Shown: in pieces, positions 53,315-62,599 of the stretch
How the letters are laid out: each line of letters begins with the position of its first letter
Numbering within the stretch: the first letter of the stretch is position 1
Assembly (NCBI RefSeq): GCF_001294335.1
Contig: NZ_LGKG01000140.1
Span: forward strand, 41,015-105,014
Source: Streptomyces chattanoogensis
Lineage (GTDB): Bacteria; Actinomycetota; Actinomycetes; Streptomycetales; Streptomycetaceae
Reading direction: 5' to 3'
DNA length: 64,000 nucleotides
Translations under genes and position numbers: made by a program
Notes under the pieces: generated by a model
Seen by the model: the letters and a program-made list of their open reading frames with translations, nothing else
What the model was told of the DNA's origin: nothing
The model's database searches: none

Positions 53315-55042
53315 CTAGAACTCCCCGGACTGGTCGATACGGATGCGCTCCAGAGCCAGCAGGGCGCCGGCGCACACCACCATCAAGATGGTCGACAGGG
53401 CCATCGCCTGCCCGTAGTTGAGTCCCCCGGCGCGTCCCAGCAGCCGCGCCACGGCCACCGGCAGGGTCGGGCGGTCAGGCCGTGCGATGAAGACCGTCGC
53501 ACCGAATTCACCGAGGGACACGGCGAAGGCGAAGCCGGCCGCGATCAGCAGCGCCCGCCGCACCATCGGCAGATCCACCTCGCGCCACACCCGCCACGGC
53601 GAGGCTCCGAGCACAGCGGCGGCCTCCCGCAGCCGTCCGTCCACCGCTCGCAGCACGGGCAGCATCGTCCGGACCACGAAGGGCACACCCACCAGGGCCT
53701 GGGCGAGCGGCACCAGCCACCACGAGGAGCGCAGATCCAGCGGTGGCGCATCGAGGGTGATCAGAAAGCCGAAGCCGACGGTCACCGCCGACACCCCGAG
53801 CGGCAGCATCAGGAGGGCGTCGAATCCGCGAACCAGCCGATCGGCGCGGGGGGACTGCCCATCCGGGCGAAGCCCGGAGTGGGAGAGCGTCAGGGCGGCT
53901 GCCGCCAGCCCTCCCACCACCAGCGCGATCACCGTGGCCGCGGCGCCGTAGGTGAGGGAGTTCCACAGGGCGTCGAGGGGCGCGACGACGAAGGTGCTGT
54001 CGGCGGACCCGGCGGAGCTCAGCGTGGTGTAGAAGATCCCTCCGTAGCCGTCGGGGCCGGCGAAGGATCGTTCCACGAGCACCAAGAGAGGCACGACGAG
54101 CAGAACGGCGATGACGGCCAGCGTGCCCCACAGCAGCGCCCACTGCCCATGTCCGCGCGGCCGCCGGGCGGTCGTCGATGCGTCCACGAGCCGCAGGGTG
54201 GATTCCCGTCGGCGCACGGTCCAGGCATGCAGCGCCAGCAGTCCCAGCACTGCGGCGAATTGGAACAGTGTGAGGACGGCGGCCGTCGGCAGATCGAGGA
54301 AGTCCGCGGTCTGCCGGTAGATCTCGACCTCCAGGGTCGAGAAGGTGGGGCCGCCCAGAATCTGCACGATTCCGAAGGAGGTGAAGGTGAACAGGAAGAC
54401 CATCAGCGCGGCGGCGGCCACGGCCGGGCCGAGCGCGGGGAGCGTCACCCTCCGCCAGGCGGCGAACCGTCCGGCTCCCAGCACCCGCGCCGCCTCTTCC
54501 TGACGGGGATCCAGCTGTCCCCAGAGGCCGCCGACAGTCCGTACGACCACGGCGTAATTGAAGAAGACATGCGCCAGCAGAATCGCCCATACCGACGTGT
54601 CCAGGCGCATGCCCCACAGGTCGTCGAGGAGACCACCGCGGCCGACCAGCGCAAGGAAGGCCGAGCCGACGACGACGGTCGGCAGCACGAACGGCACCAT
54701 CACGACCGCCCGCAGCAGCTGTTTGCCGGGGAAGTCGAAACGTGCAAAGACATACGCGCCGGGCAGCGCGATCAGCAGGGTCAGCGCTGTCGAGGCCGCC
54801 GCCTGCCAGACGGTGAACCACAGCACATGAAGGACATCGGGATCGCTCAGCACCGTACCGAGCCGGCCGAGCCGCCACTGCCCGCCGTCCTTCAGCCCCC
54901 GCCCGACGATCGCGATCACCGGATACGCGAAGAACAGCGCGAAGAAGGCGAGCGGCAGGGCCATCAGGCCGAGCCGCACCGCCGTCCCCCGCGAGCGCCT
55001 CCGGTGCGAGGCGCGGGTTACTTCAGAACGAGCGAGGACCAC
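53315..55042 (-). CDS. thiP: Thiamine ABC transporter permease (fused two-half type)
   Basis: A 575-residue permease with about twelve membrane helices, formed by two homologous permease halves in one chain. Each half has the transport loop: EEAARVLGAGRFAAWRRVTLP in the first and REAAAVLGASPWRVWREVDLP in the second. This is the ThiP/FbpB fused arrangement. The GTG at 55042 overlaps the thiB end by 25 bases; a GTG at 54979 is an alternative. It passes thiamine from ThiB across the membrane using ThiQ. Confidence 0.88.
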   Translation of the reverse strand: MVLARSEVTRASHRRRSRGTAVRLGLMALPLAFFALFFAYPVIAIVGRGLKDGGQWRLGRLGTVLSDPDVLHVLWFTVWQAAASTALTLLIALPGAYVFARFDFPGKQLLRAVVMVPFVLPTVVVGSAFLALVGRGGLLDDLWGMRLDTSVWAILLAHVFFNYAVVVRTVGGLWGQLDPRQEEAARVLGAGRFAAWRRVTLPALGPAVAAAALMVFLFTFTSFGIVQILGGPTFSTLEVEIYRQTADFLDLPTAAVLTLFQFAAVLGLLALHAWTVRRRESTLRLVDASTTARRPRGHGQWALLWGTLAVIAVLLVVPLLVLVERSFAGPDGYGGIFYTTLSSAGSADSTFVVAPLDALWNSLTYGAAATVIALVVGGLAAAALTLSHSGLRPDGQSPRADRLVRGFDALLMLPLGVSAVTVGFGFLITLDAPPLDLRSSWWLVPLAQALVGVPFVVRTMLPVLRAVDGRLREAAAVLGASPWRVWREVDLPMVRRALLIAAGFAFAVSLGEFGATVFIARPDRPTLPVAVARLLGRAGGLNYGQAMALSTILMVVCAGALLALERIRIDQSGEF

Positions 55043-56085
55043 TGCTTGATCCAGTGTTCACGGTTCTTGGTGATCGTCTCCGGGTCCACCGTCGCCGACT
55101 TGTCGATCTTCGCGCCGTACTTGGTGAACAGCGCCGGCACCTTGGCGTCCTTGAGAACCGGGTTGACGAACATCTTCAGCGGCATGTCCTCCTGGAACTT
55201 CTTGCTCAGCAGGAAGTCCAGAAGCGCCTTACCGCCCTTCTCGTTCCTGGCGCCCTTGAGCAGACCGCCGAATTCGATCTGCCGGAAGCAGGTGCCGGTC
55301 GCGACGCCGGTCGGCGCCTGGCGGGGCTCCGGCTTCTTGCCCATGACCTCGGCGGGCGGGCTGGAAGCGTAGGAGACCACCAGCGGCTTGTCGCCCTTGC
55401 CCTTGCCGGCCGCGGAGCCCGAGAACCGGTCGTTGTACGCCTGCTCCCAGCCGTCGACGACCTCGACGCCGTTGGCCTTGAGCTTCTTCCAGTAGCCCTG
55501 CCAGCCGGTTTCGCCGTACTTGGCGATGGTGCCGAGCTGGAAGGCGAGTCCCGGAGAGGAGGTCGCGGAATTCTCCGTGACGAGCAGCCCCTTGTACTCA
55601 GGCTTGATCAGATCGTCGAAGGTCTTCGGCGGAGCGATCTTGTGCCGGTCGAAGTAGGCGCGGTCGTAGTTGACGCAGATGTCGCCGTAGTCGAGCGGGG
55701 TGACGCGGTGCCGGCCCTTGTCGAGCTGCAGGTCGGCGGGCACACCGTCGAGCCCCTTGGCCTTGTACGGGGTGAAGAGGTCTTCCTTCAGGCCCCGCGA
55801 GAGCAGGGTGTTGTCGATGCCGAAGAACACATCGCCCTGCGGATTGCCCTTGGACAGGATCGCCTGGTTGACGGCCTTTCCGGCATCCCCGCCCGGAAGC
55901 AGCTTGACCTTGTAGCCGGTCTCCTTCTCGAAGGCGGCCAGCACCGACTTGGAGGCACCGAACGAGTCATGGCTGACCAACGTGACGGTCTTGGCGTCCG
56001 CGCTGCCGCTGCCGCACGCAGCGAGTGCGGTCATGCCGACCGCGGCGGCGAGCGCTGTCGCGGTGATCCTTCTGGTGGTGCTCAC
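55018..56085 (-). CDS. thiB: Thiamine-binding lipoprotein (ThiB/TbpA family)
   Basis: A 355-residue binding protein with a lipoprotein signal (lipobox LAAC, Cys24) and the ThiB-type features VTLVSHDSFGAS, VFFGIDNTLLSRG, PLDYGDICVNYDR and VVDGWEQAYNDRFSG. The order of these segments is close to E. coli TbpA, so thiamine or its phosphates are the likely ligand. Start: GTG at 56085 with a full AGGAGG seven bases before, part of which can be hidden in a hairpin. First gene of the operon, under the TPP riboswitch. Confidence 0.92.
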   Translation of the reverse strand: MSTTRRITATALAAAVGMTALAACGSGSADAKTVTLVSHDSFGASKSVLAAFEKETGYKVKLLPGGDAGKAVNQAILSKGNPQGDVFFGIDNTLLSRGLKEDLFTPYKAKGLDGVPADLQLDKGRHRVTPLDYGDICVNYDRAYFDRHKIAPPKTFDDLIKPEYKGLLVTENSATSSPGLAFQLGTIAKYGETGWQGYWKKLKANGVEVVDGWEQAYNDRFSGSAAGKGKGDKPLVVSYASSPPAEVMGKKPEPRQAPTGVATGTCFRQIEFGGLLKGARNEKGGKALLDFLLSKKFQEDMPLKMFVNPVLKDAKVPALFTKYGAKIDKSATVDPETITKNREHWIKQWSSLVLK

Positions 56086-56093
56086 TGAATTCC

Positions 56094-56109
56094 TCCTGGC
56101 TGGCCAGGA
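56094..56109 (-). promoter_or_regulatory. Hairpin masking the thiB ribosome-binding site
   Basis: On the minus strand UCCUGG, loop CCAG, CCAGGA: the second arm includes the first four bases of the AGGAGG site of thiB. It is the probable expression platform of the TPP riboswitch. Confidence 0.5.
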
Positions 56110-56207
56110 AGAGACGCGGCCCCGCCCGGTGTCCGCGGCTCGCGACGTCGAACGACGGACGGCAAGCGGATCCGGGCAGGGCGCAACAGCATGAGTGACG
56201 ACCGAAC

Positions 56208-56305
56208 TTCCTACCCGGAATGACCCGGGCGAGGTTCAAGGGTCTGCGGGCACCGTAGCTCTACGACGCTTCCGCACTCTCAGCGCTGTGGCGCTCCCCT
56301 GTCGG
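56208..56305 (-). promoter_or_regulatory. TPP riboswitch (THI element)
   Basis: Read on the minus strand it has the conserved core: GGGGAGCGC (56299-56291), GCTGAGAG (56284-56277), then ACCCTTGAACCT (56243-56232) and a CCCGGGTCATTCCGGGTAGG-type second half (about 56229-56210). This is the THI box that binds thiamine diphosphate. It lies 120 bases before thiB and about 40 bases after rlmN. High TPP should fold it and lower translation of the transporter operon. The weak variation in the second half (CTCGCCCGGGT against CTGATCCGGGT) is within the family range. Confidence 0.92.
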
Positions 56306-56343
56306 AATGTGCATTTGTTCGAGCAGAGGGTACCAGCGAGCGG

Positions 56344-57456
56344 TCAGCGCTCCGAGGCCGCGAGCTGTCCACACGCGCCGTCGATCTCCTGGCCTCGGGT
56401 GTCCCGGACGGTCACCGGGACGCCGTGCGCCTCGATGGCCCGTACGAACGCCAGCTCGTCCTCGGGCCGCGAGGCGGTCCACTTCGACCCGGGCGTCGGA
56501 TTCAACGGAATGAGGTTCACATGGACCCGCTTACCCTTCAGCAGGCGTCCCAGCAGGTCACCGCGCCAGGCCTGGTCATTGATGTCGCGGATCAGGGCGT
56601 ACTCGATCGAGATCCGGCGCCCGGACTTCTCGGCGTACTCCCATGCCGCGTCCAGTACCTCACGTACCTTCCAGCGGGTGTTGACGGGCACGAGCGTGTC
56701 GCGCAGCTCGTCGTCCGGCGCGTGCAGCGACACCGCGAGCCGGCATTTGAAGCCCTCGTCCGCGAACCGCAGCATCGCCGGGACGAGGCCGACGGTGGAG
56801 ACCGTGATACCGCGCTGGGACAGCCCCAGGCCGTCGGGCTCGGGGTCGGTCAGCCGCCGGATGGCGCCGACCACCCGCTTGTAGTTGGCAAGCGGCTCGC
56901 CCATCCCCATGAAAACGATGTTGGACAGCCGCGCCGGACCGCCGGGCACCTCGCCGTCACGCAGCGCACGCATGCCGTCGACGATCTGGTGCACGATCTC
57001 GGCGGTGGAGAGATTGCGGTCCAGGCCCGCCTGGCCGGTGGCGCAGAACGGGCAGTTCATACCGCAGCCGGCCTGCGACGAGATGCACATGGTGACCCGG
57101 TCCGGGTAGCGCATCAGCACGGACTCGACGAGCGTGCCGTCGTGCAGCTTCCACAGGGTCTTGCGGGTGGTGTCGTTGTCGCACGAGATGTGGCGGACGA
57201 CATTCATCAGGTCCGGCAGCAGCTCCGTGGCCAGCTTTTCGCGCGCGGCCGCCGGGATGTCGGTCCACTGGGCCGGGTCGTGCGCGTAGCGGGAGAAATA
57301 GTGCTGCGAAAGCTGCTTGGCGCGAAACGGCTTCTCACCGATGGCGGCCACCGCTTCGCGCCGCTCGACGGGGCTGAGGTCGGCAAGGTGACGCGGGGGC
57401 TTCTTGGCGCCGCGGGGGGCGACAAACGTCAGTTCTCCCGGGGCCGGGCGTGCCAT
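56344..57456 (-). CDS. rlmN: 23S rRNA (adenine(2503)-C(2))-methyltransferase RlmN
   Basis: A 370-residue radical-SAM enzyme that methylates C2 of A2503 in 23S rRNA and A37 in some tRNAs. The 4Fe-4S motif is [12 protein letters not shown] (CxxxCxxC). Other landmarks are [18 protein letters not shown] and the C-terminal [17 protein letters not shown], which includes the conserved methyl-carrying Cys. The start ATG at 57456 lies 168 bases downstream of cdsA, behind two hairpins, so it likely has its own promoter. Confidence 0.96.
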   Translation of the reverse strand: MARPAPGELTFVAPRGAKKPPRHLADLSPVERREAVAAIGEKPFRAKQLSQHYFSRYAHDPAQWTDIPAAAREKLATELLPDLMNVVRHISCDNDTTRKTLWKLHDGTLVESVLMRYPDRVTMCISSQAGCGMNCPFCATGQAGLDRNLSTAEIVHQIVDGMRALRDGEVPGGPARLSNIVFMGMGEPLANYKRVVGAIRRLTDPEPDGLGLSQRGITVSTVGLVPAMLRFADEGFKCRLAVSLHAPDDELRDTLVPVNTRWKVREVLDAAWEYAEKSGRRISIEYALIRDINDQAWRGDLLGRLLKGKRVHVNLIPLNPTPGSKWTASRPEDELAFVRAIEAHGVPVTVRDTRGQEIDGACGQLAASER

Positions 57457-57553
57457 GAGCGGTTACTCCTCTGTACGACGAGGCCGGGCGACCTCCGCTT
57501 CCGCGGAGCCAAGGGCCGGACGATGCCGGAGCCAGGAGACCTCAAGGGATCAT

Positions 57554-57605
57554 CCCCGCGGTCGCGGGGCGGAAAGGGCGCGTCGCTCGCGAGCGACGCG
57601 CCCTT
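57554..57605 (-). terminator. Tandem hairpins after cdsA, including a 32-bp perfect palindrome
   Basis: 57574-57605 is a perfect 16+16 inverted repeat without a loop (AAGGGCGCGTCGCTCG and its complement). It is followed on the minus strand by a second stem CCCCGCG-GT-CGCGGGG (57554-57569). They begin 20 bases after the cdsA stop and should end the rpsB/pyrH/frr/cdsA direction of transcription before rlmN. Confidence 0.75.
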
Positions 57606-57624
57606 CAAGGGTAACCGGCTACGG

Positions 57625-58773
57625 TCAGCCCGATCCCACGAAGACCACGTACAGCAGCCAGACGACCGGCGCGGTCGGCAGGAGGGAGTCGAGGCGGTCC
57701 ATGATGCCGCCGTGGCCGGGCAGCAGGGTGCCCATGTCCTTGATGCCGAGATCGCGCTTGATCATGGATTCGCCCAGGTCGCCAAGGGTGGCGCTGGCCG
57801 CGACGGCGAGGCCGAGCAGCAGGCCCTGCCACCAGACGCCGTTCTTGATCAGGAACTGCATGCACAGCGCGCCGGCGGCCATCGCGAAGAGCAGCGCTCC
57901 GAGGAGCCCCTCCCGGGTCTTGCCGGGGCTGATGCGCGGCGCGAGCTTGCGCTTGCCGAAGCGCCAGCCGACCGCGTACGCCCCGGTGTCGCTGACGACC
58001 GTCAGCAGCAGGAAGGTCAGCACCCGCTGCGGCCCGTCGTCCTCCGCGGCGAGCATCAGCGCCACGAATGTCGCCAGGAACGGCACGTAGAACGCCGCGA
58101 AGACACCGGCGGTGACGTCCCGGAGATAGTTCTCGGGGGCTTCGGTCATCCGCCAGACCAGGACGGCCAGCGCGGTGAGCGCCATCGCCACCCATGCGCC
58201 TTCGGCGCCCCGTACATACCCGGCGACCACCATGGCGGTGCCGCCGACGGCGAGCGGCACCAGCGGCACCCGGATGTCCTTGCGTTCCGACAGCCGCGAG
58301 GTCAGCTCCCAGAGGCCCACGACGACGGCGATGGCGATGACGCCGACGAAGACGGGCTTGTAGACGAAGAGCGACGCGAGGATGATCGCGCCGAGGCCGA
58401 CGCCGACTCCTATCGCGGCACGCAGATTGCGCCCCGCGCTCTTCTTCTTCGGCTTCTCTGGGTCCCGCGACCTGCCACGGTCGGGGGAGCCGGGGAAAGC
58501 AGTGGGCATGGGCTCCTGCGGCTCTTCGTCGCGGAACAGGGGGCCACTCAGTCGAGCGGCCCCCCGGTCGTGCCGGTGGTCCCGGTGGTCGTCCTGGTGT
58601 CCGCCTGGCTCCGGCACGATGGGCATGGGCCGAGTCTGCGCCGCGTCGCCCCCGTCGCGCACGGGACCCGCCGAGGCGGGGGGCGCCGCCCCGCGCAGCG
58701 CGGAGGCCGCGCCCTGGTCGGGTGGCCCCCAGTGAGCGGCGCCGGGCGGGGTCCCCCAGGATGACTCGTTCAT
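57625..58773 (-). CDS. cdsA: Phosphatidate cytidylyltransferase
   Basis: Makes CDP-diacylglycerol from phosphatidate and CTP. The 382-residue protein has a long disordered, charged N-terminus (about 110 residues, Pro/Asp/His-rich) before eight membrane helices. The family signature is near the C-terminus: GESMIKRDLGIKDMG followed by LLPGHGGIMDRLDS. The N-terminal tail is longer than in E. coli, as in other Streptomyces. The ATG at 58773 overlaps the frr stop by one base (TGATG). Confidence 0.93.
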   Translation of the reverse strand: MNESSWGTPPGAAHWGPPDQGAASALRGAAPPASAGPVRDGGDAAQTRPMPIVPEPGGHQDDHRDHRHDRGAARLSGPLFRDEEPQEPMPTAFPGSPDRGRSRDPEKPKKKSAGRNLRAAIGVGVGLGAIILASLFVYKPVFVGVIAIAVVVGLWELTSRLSERKDIRVPLVPLAVGGTAMVVAGYVRGAEGAWVAMALTALAVLVWRMTEAPENYLRDVTAGVFAAFYVPFLATFVALMLAAEDDGPQRVLTFLLLTVVSDTGAYAVGWRFGKRKLAPRISPGKTREGLLGALLFAMAAGALCMQFLIKNGVWWQGLLLGLAVAASATLGDLGESMIKRDLGIKDMGTLLPGHGGIMDRLDSLLPTAPVVWLLYVVFVGSG

Positions 58774-59330
58774 CAGACCTCGAGGAGCTCGGATTCCTTG
58801 TGCTTGAGCAGCTCGTCCACCTGCGCGACGTACTTCGCGGTGGTGTCGTCGAGCTCCTTCTCGGCGCGGCGCACCTCGTCCTCGCCGGACTCCTTGTCCT
58901 TGACGAGCTTGTCGAGGGTCTCCTTGGCCTTGCGGCGGACGCTGCGGATCGAGATCTTCGCGTCCTCGCCCTTGGCCTTGGCGACCTTGATGTACTCCTT
59001 GCGGCGCTCCTCGGTGAGCTCCGGGAAGTTCACGCGGATGATGTTGCCGTCGTTGCTCGGGTTGACGCCGAGGTCGGAGTCGCGGATGGCCTGCTCGATG
59101 TTGCGCAGCGCGCTCTTGTCGAACGGGGTCACCACGGCCATCCGCGGCTCGGGAACCGAGAACGACGCCAGCTGGTTGATGGGCGTCATGGCGCCGTAGT
59201 AGTCCGCCACGATCTTGTTGAACATCGCCGGGTGCGCACGACCGGTGCGGATCGCGGCGAAGTCCTCCTTGGCGACCACGACGGCCTTCTCCATCTTCTC
59301 CTCGGCCTCGAGGAGGATCTCTTCGATCAC
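58773..59330 (-). CDS. frr: Ribosome recycling factor
   Basis: With EF-G it splits the post-termination 70S ribosome. The 185-residue protein has the two-domain RRF pattern: [16 protein letters not shown] at the N-terminus, [14 protein letters not shown], and the hinge [14 protein letters not shown], then [22 protein letters not shown]. The second of two consecutive GTG codons (59330) is chosen because AGGAG lies six bases before it. Upstream gene is pyrH, 175 bases away. Confidence 0.96.
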   Translation of the reverse strand: MIEEILLEAEEKMEKAVVVAKEDFAAIRTGRAHPAMFNKIVADYYGAMTPINQLASFSVPEPRMAVVTPFDKSALRNIEQAIRDSDLGVNPSNDGNIIRVNFPELTEERRKEYIKVAKAKGEDAKISIRSVRRKAKETLDKLVKDKESGEDEVRRAEKELDDTTAKYVAQVDELLKHKESELLEV

Positions 59331-59505
59331 CACTTGCTCCTGGTCTTATCGGTAAGAAGCAGAGCCTCGCCCCTGCCGCGCGTCTTCTCCTGCACGGTGT
59401 CCGACCGGCAGGCTGTTGTCCATCCCCGTACCGAGGTCTTCCCACGGCCGGGAGTTGCCGCCCCTACGGGTGAAGCCCGTACGGAGTCTCGGCAGTTGCG
59501 GGCCG

Positions 59506-60276
59506 TCAGGCCCGGGTGCCCTGGTCGCTGACGAGCGTGCCGATCTTCTCACCCTTCACGGCGCGCGCGATATTGCCCTCCGCGAGCAGCTCGAAGACGA
59601 GGATCGGCAGCTTGTTGTCGCGGCACAGGGTGATGGCGGTGGCATCGGCGACCTTCAGCTCGCGCGTGATGACCTCGCCGTATTCGAGTGCGTCGAACTT
59701 GACCGCGTCGGGGTTCGTCTTGGGGTCGGAGTCGTAGACACCGTCCACACCGTTCTTGCCCATCAGCATGGCCTCGGCGTCGATCTCCAGGGCCCGCTGG
59801 GCAGCGGTGGTGTCGGTGGAGAAGTACGGCATGCCCATACCGGCGCCGAAGATGACGACCCGGCCCTTCTCCAGGTGGCGCACCGCACGCAGCGGAATGT
59901 ACGGCTCCGCGACCTGGCCCATGGTGATGGCGGTCTGAACGCGGGAGTCGATGCCCTCCTTCTCCAGGAAGTCCTGGAGAGCCAGGCAGTTCATGACCGT
60001 GCCGAGCATGCCCATGTAGTCGGAACGGGCCCGGTCCATGCCGCGCTGCTGGAGTTCGGCGCCACGGAAGAAGTTGCCGCCGCCGATCACAACGGCGATC
60101 TCGTAGCCGTCACGCACCACGGCGGCGATCTCGCGGGCCATGGCGTGCACGACATCGGGGTCGACGCCCAGCCCGCCGCCACCGGCGAACGCCTCGCCCG
60201 ACAGCTTCAGCAAAAACCGTCGCCTGCCGCCGTGGTGGGCCTTGTCCGTGTCCGCGCCGTCGGCACCGTGATTCAT
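59506..60276 (-). CDS. pyrH: UMP kinase
   Basis: Phosphorylates UMP to UDP in pyrimidine synthesis. A 256-residue amino-acid-kinase-fold protein: [13 protein letters not shown] (ATP binding), [14 protein letters not shown] (glycine-rich loop), [15 protein letters not shown] and the C-terminal [22 protein letters not shown] (in pieces). The ATG at 60276 has GGAGAG five bases upstream; a GTG at 60294 is in frame but has no such site. The first 18 residues before the fold are polar and unstructured. Confidence 0.95.
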   Translation of the reverse strand: MNHGADGADTDKAHHGGRRRFLLKLSGEAFAGGGGLGVDPDVVHAMAREIAAVVRDGYEIAVVIGGGNFFRGAELQQRGMDRARSDYMGMLGTVMNCLALQDFLEKEGIDSRVQTAITMGQVAEPYIPLRAVRHLEKGRVVIFGAGMGMPYFSTDTTAAQRALEIDAEAMLMGKNGVDGVYDSDPKTNPDAVKFDALEYGEVITRELKVADATAITLCRDNKLPILVFELLAEGNIARAVKGEKIGTLVSDQGTRA

Positions 60277-60303
60277 TGAGCTCTCCTCGTGCACATACGA
60301 AGA

Positions 60304-60350
60304 AGGCCATTGCCGTGGGTCTGGTCCAGATCCCTGTGCGGCAATGGCCT
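60304..60350. terminator. 12-bp hairpin between tsf and pyrH
   Basis: AGGCCATTGCCG (60304-60315) pairs with CGGCAATGGCCT (60339-60350). It lies 89 bases after the tsf stop. It probably ends the rpsB-tsf transcript and leaves pyrH with its own promoter. Confidence 0.65.
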
Positions 60351-60438
60351 CCTCGTCACATCTGCGGCCGGCCGTTGAGCGGCCGACTGCGTACGACCCT
60401 AGCGGGGTCGCAGGTCATTCGCTGCCTTCGCGGCAGGC

Positions 60439-61275
60439 TCAGATGCCGACCTTGATGCGCGAGAAGCGCTTCAGGGTGACACCGGCCTCCTGCAGGACCT
60501 TCTCGACGGACTTCTTGTTGTCGAGCGCGTACGGCTGACCGAGCAGCGTCGCGTCCTTGAAGAAGCCGTTGAGGCGACCCTCGACGATCTTCGGCAGGGC
60601 AGCCTCGGGCTTGCCCTCCGCACGCGTGGTCTCCTCGGCGACGCGGCGCTCGGCCTCGACGACCTCGGCCGGGACGTCCTCCTTGGAGAGGTACTTCGGG
60701 GCGAAGGCGGCGATGTGCTGCGCGACACCCTTGGCGACCTCGGCGTTCTCCTTGTCGAGCTCGACAAGGACACCGATCTGCGGCGGCAGGTCAGGCATGG
60801 TGCGGTGCATGTACGCCGACACGTAGCCGTCGGAGAACTGCGCGAAGCGGTCCAGGACGATCTTCTCGCCCAGGTTGGCGTTGGCCTCGTCGACGAACGC
60901 CTGGACGGTCTTGCCGGCCTGGATCTCGGAGGCGAGCAGGGCCTCGATGTCGGCCGGGGAGGTCTTCGCGACGTGCGCGGCGATCTCGTTGGCGACGGCC
61001 TGGAACTTCTCGCCCTTGGCGACGAAGTCCGTCTCGCACTTCAGCTCGACGATGACACCGGAGGTGTTGTCGCCGGCGATCACGGAGACCACAGCGCCGT
61101 TCTCGGCGGAGCGGCCCTCGCGCTTGGCGACGCCCTTCTGGCCCTTGATACGGAGCGCCTCGACGGCCTTGTCGACGTTGCCCTCGGCCTCGTCCAGGGC
61201 CTTCTTGCAGTCCATCATGCCGGCGCCGGTGAGCTCGCGGAGCTTCTTGACGTCAGCGGCGGTGTAGTTCGCCAT
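60439..61275 (-). CDS. tsf: Elongation factor Ts
   Basis: EF-Ts is the nucleotide exchange factor for EF-Tu. The 278-residue protein starts with the UBA-like domain LRELTGAGMMDCKKAL, followed by IKGQKGVAKREGR and the core VELKCETDFVAKGEKF, which are diagnostic. Length is normal for actinomycetes. It follows rpsB across a 108-base gap that contains a strong hairpin. Confidence 0.97.
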   Translation of the reverse strand: MANYTAADVKKLRELTGAGMMDCKKALDEAEGNVDKAVEALRIKGQKGVAKREGRSAENGAVVSVIAGDNTSGVIVELKCETDFVAKGEKFQAVANEIAAHVAKTSPADIEALLASEIQAGKTVQAFVDEANANLGEKIVLDRFAQFSDGYVSAYMHRTMPDLPPQIGVLVELDKENAEVAKGVAQHIAAFAPKYLSKEDVPAEVVEAERRVAEETTRAEGKPEAALPKIVEGRLNGFFKDATLLGQPYALDNKKSVEKVLQEAGVTLKRFSRIKVGI

Positions 61276-61324
61276 GGTCTGTGAATCTCTTCTCGAAATC
61301 TCGAAGTCGAAAGATCTACGGGTG

Positions 61325-61364
61325 GACGGCGGGGGCGGCGCTCGTGGCGCCCGCCCCCGCCGTC
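61325..61364 (-). terminator. rpsB-tsf attenuator hairpin
   Basis: GACGGCGGGGGCG (61325-61337) pairs with CGCCCCCGCCGTC (61352-61364), with inner GCG/CGC pairing. It starts 20 bases after the rpsB stop. Partial termination at this site would give less tsf than rpsB mRNA, as in other bacteria. Confidence 0.65.
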
Positions 61365-61383
61365 ACCAACCGGATGCTGCGGG

Positions 61384-62259
61384 TCAGGCCTGCTCGGCGT
61401 CCGCGGCCGGCTTCTCGGCCTCGGCAGCCGGGGCCTCGGCAGCCGGGGCCTCGGCGGGCTTCTCGGCCTCGTCGGACTTCTTCTCGCCCTCGAGCAGGTC
61501 GCGCTCCCACTCGGCCAGCGGCTCGGCGGCAGCCTTGTCGCCGGGCTTCTGGTCGCCGGTGGCGGCGCCGGAGCGGGCGATGAGGCCCTCGGCGACGGCG
61601 TCGGCGATCACACGGGTGAGCAGGGTGACGGAGCGGATGGCGTCGTCGTTGCCCGGGATCTTGTAGTCGACCTCGTCCGGGTCGCAGTTGGTGTCGAGGA
61701 TCGCGACGACCGGGATGTTGAGCTTGCGCGCCTCACCGACGGCGATGTGCTCCTTCTTGGTGTCCACGATCCAGACGGCGCTGGGCACCTTCTGCATCTC
61801 GCGGATACCGCCGAGGGTCTTCTCCAGCTTGGCCTTCTCGCGGGAGAGGACGAGGAGCTCCTTCTTGGTGAGGCCGGAGGCGGCCACATCCTCGAAGTCG
61901 ATCTGCTCGAGCTCCTTCAGGCGCTGCAGGCGCTTGTAGACGGTCGAGAAGTTGGTCAGCATGCCGCCGAGCCAGCGCTGGTTCACGTAGGGCATGCCCA
62001 CGCGGGTCGCCTGCTCGGCAATGGCCTCCTGGGCCTGCTTCTTGGTACCGACGAACATCACCGAGCCGCCGTGGGCGACGGTCTCCTTGACGAACTCGTA
62101 GGCGCGGTCGATGTACGACAGCGACTGGAGCAGGTCGATGATGTAGATGCCGTTGCGCTCGGTGAAGATGAAACGCTTCATCTTCGGGTTCCAGCGCCGG
62201 GTCTGGTGTCCGAAGTGGACGCCGCTCTCAAGCAGCTCCCGCATCGTGACGACGGCCAT
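61384..62259 (-). CDS. rpsB: 30S ribosomal protein S2
   Basis: A 291-residue S2 protein. Core motifs: [45 protein letters not shown] and [22 protein letters not shown] (each read in parts). The C-terminal 50 residues are an Ala/Glu/Lys/Pro-rich tail typical of Streptomyces. The ATG at 62259 is preceded by GAGGAG. The frame is open further upstream, but that part does not fit S2. Confidence 0.97.
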   Translation of the reverse strand: MAVVTMRELLESGVHFGHQTRRWNPKMKRFIFTERNGIYIIDLLQSLSYIDRAYEFVKETVAHGGSVMFVGTKKQAQEAIAEQATRVGMPYVNQRWLGGMLTNFSTVYKRLQRLKELEQIDFEDVAASGLTKKELLVLSREKAKLEKTLGGIREMQKVPSAVWIVDTKKEHIAVGEARKLNIPVVAILDTNCDPDEVDYKIPGNDDAIRSVTLLTRVIADAVAEGLIARSGAATGDQKPGDKAAAEPLAEWERDLLEGEKKSDEAEKPAEAPAAEAPAAEAEKPAADAEQA

Positions 62260-62348
62260 GGCCGTACTCCTCGTGTTTCTCGGTTCCACCGCGGCCGGTC
62301 GGCCGAGGTGCCTGACGCCCCGACGCGCCTGCCGGGGAATGAACCTTG

Positions 62349-62360
62349 CGGAACGTTCCG
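62349..62360. promoter_or_regulatory. CGGAACGTTCCG palindrome in the rpsB leader
   Basis: A perfect 12-bp palindrome about 90 bases upstream of the rpsB start. It may be an operator or an RNA structure for feedback control of rpsB. Confidence 0.4.
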
Positions 62361-62522
62361 AGGACCGAGGGACGCGGCCATCGTGCTGCCCGAAAGGGAC
62401 TGCTGCACTGATGGCGGGGCGTGCGAAGTCGACCCGGTGACCCGGATCGCCACAAGAAGTGTACGGGACGGCCGATGTACTGGGCGACACGCACCTTTTC
62501 ATGCCCCGTGCGAGTGACACCG

Positions 62523-62549
62523 TTGTCCACAACCGGCGGGTTATCCACA
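62523..62549. promoter_or_regulatory. Two DnaA-box matches
   Basis: TTGTCCACA (62523-62531) is the preferred Streptomyces DnaA box; TTATCCACA (62541-62549) is the E. coli consensus. Same orientation, 18-bp period. They are 51 bases upstream of the peptidase start. Confidence 0.6.
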
Positions 62550-62599
62550 GTTTCCGACCAAGATCCCCACACGGCGGCGGACTGCGTCACGGTCGGGAC

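Larger units (their letters stand above)
62260..62599. other. 340-base divergent region, rpsB versus M23 peptidase
   Basis: Holds the rpsB leader and promoter, a 12-bp palindrome CGGAACGTTCCG at 62349-62360 and two DnaA-box matches at 62523-62549. No gene is visible. Confidence 0.55.

Noticed and set aside
52211..55372. A 1053-codon plus-strand frame after the response regulator
   Set aside because: Mirror of thiQ, thiP and thiB; Gln/His/Arg-rich sequence without any fold.
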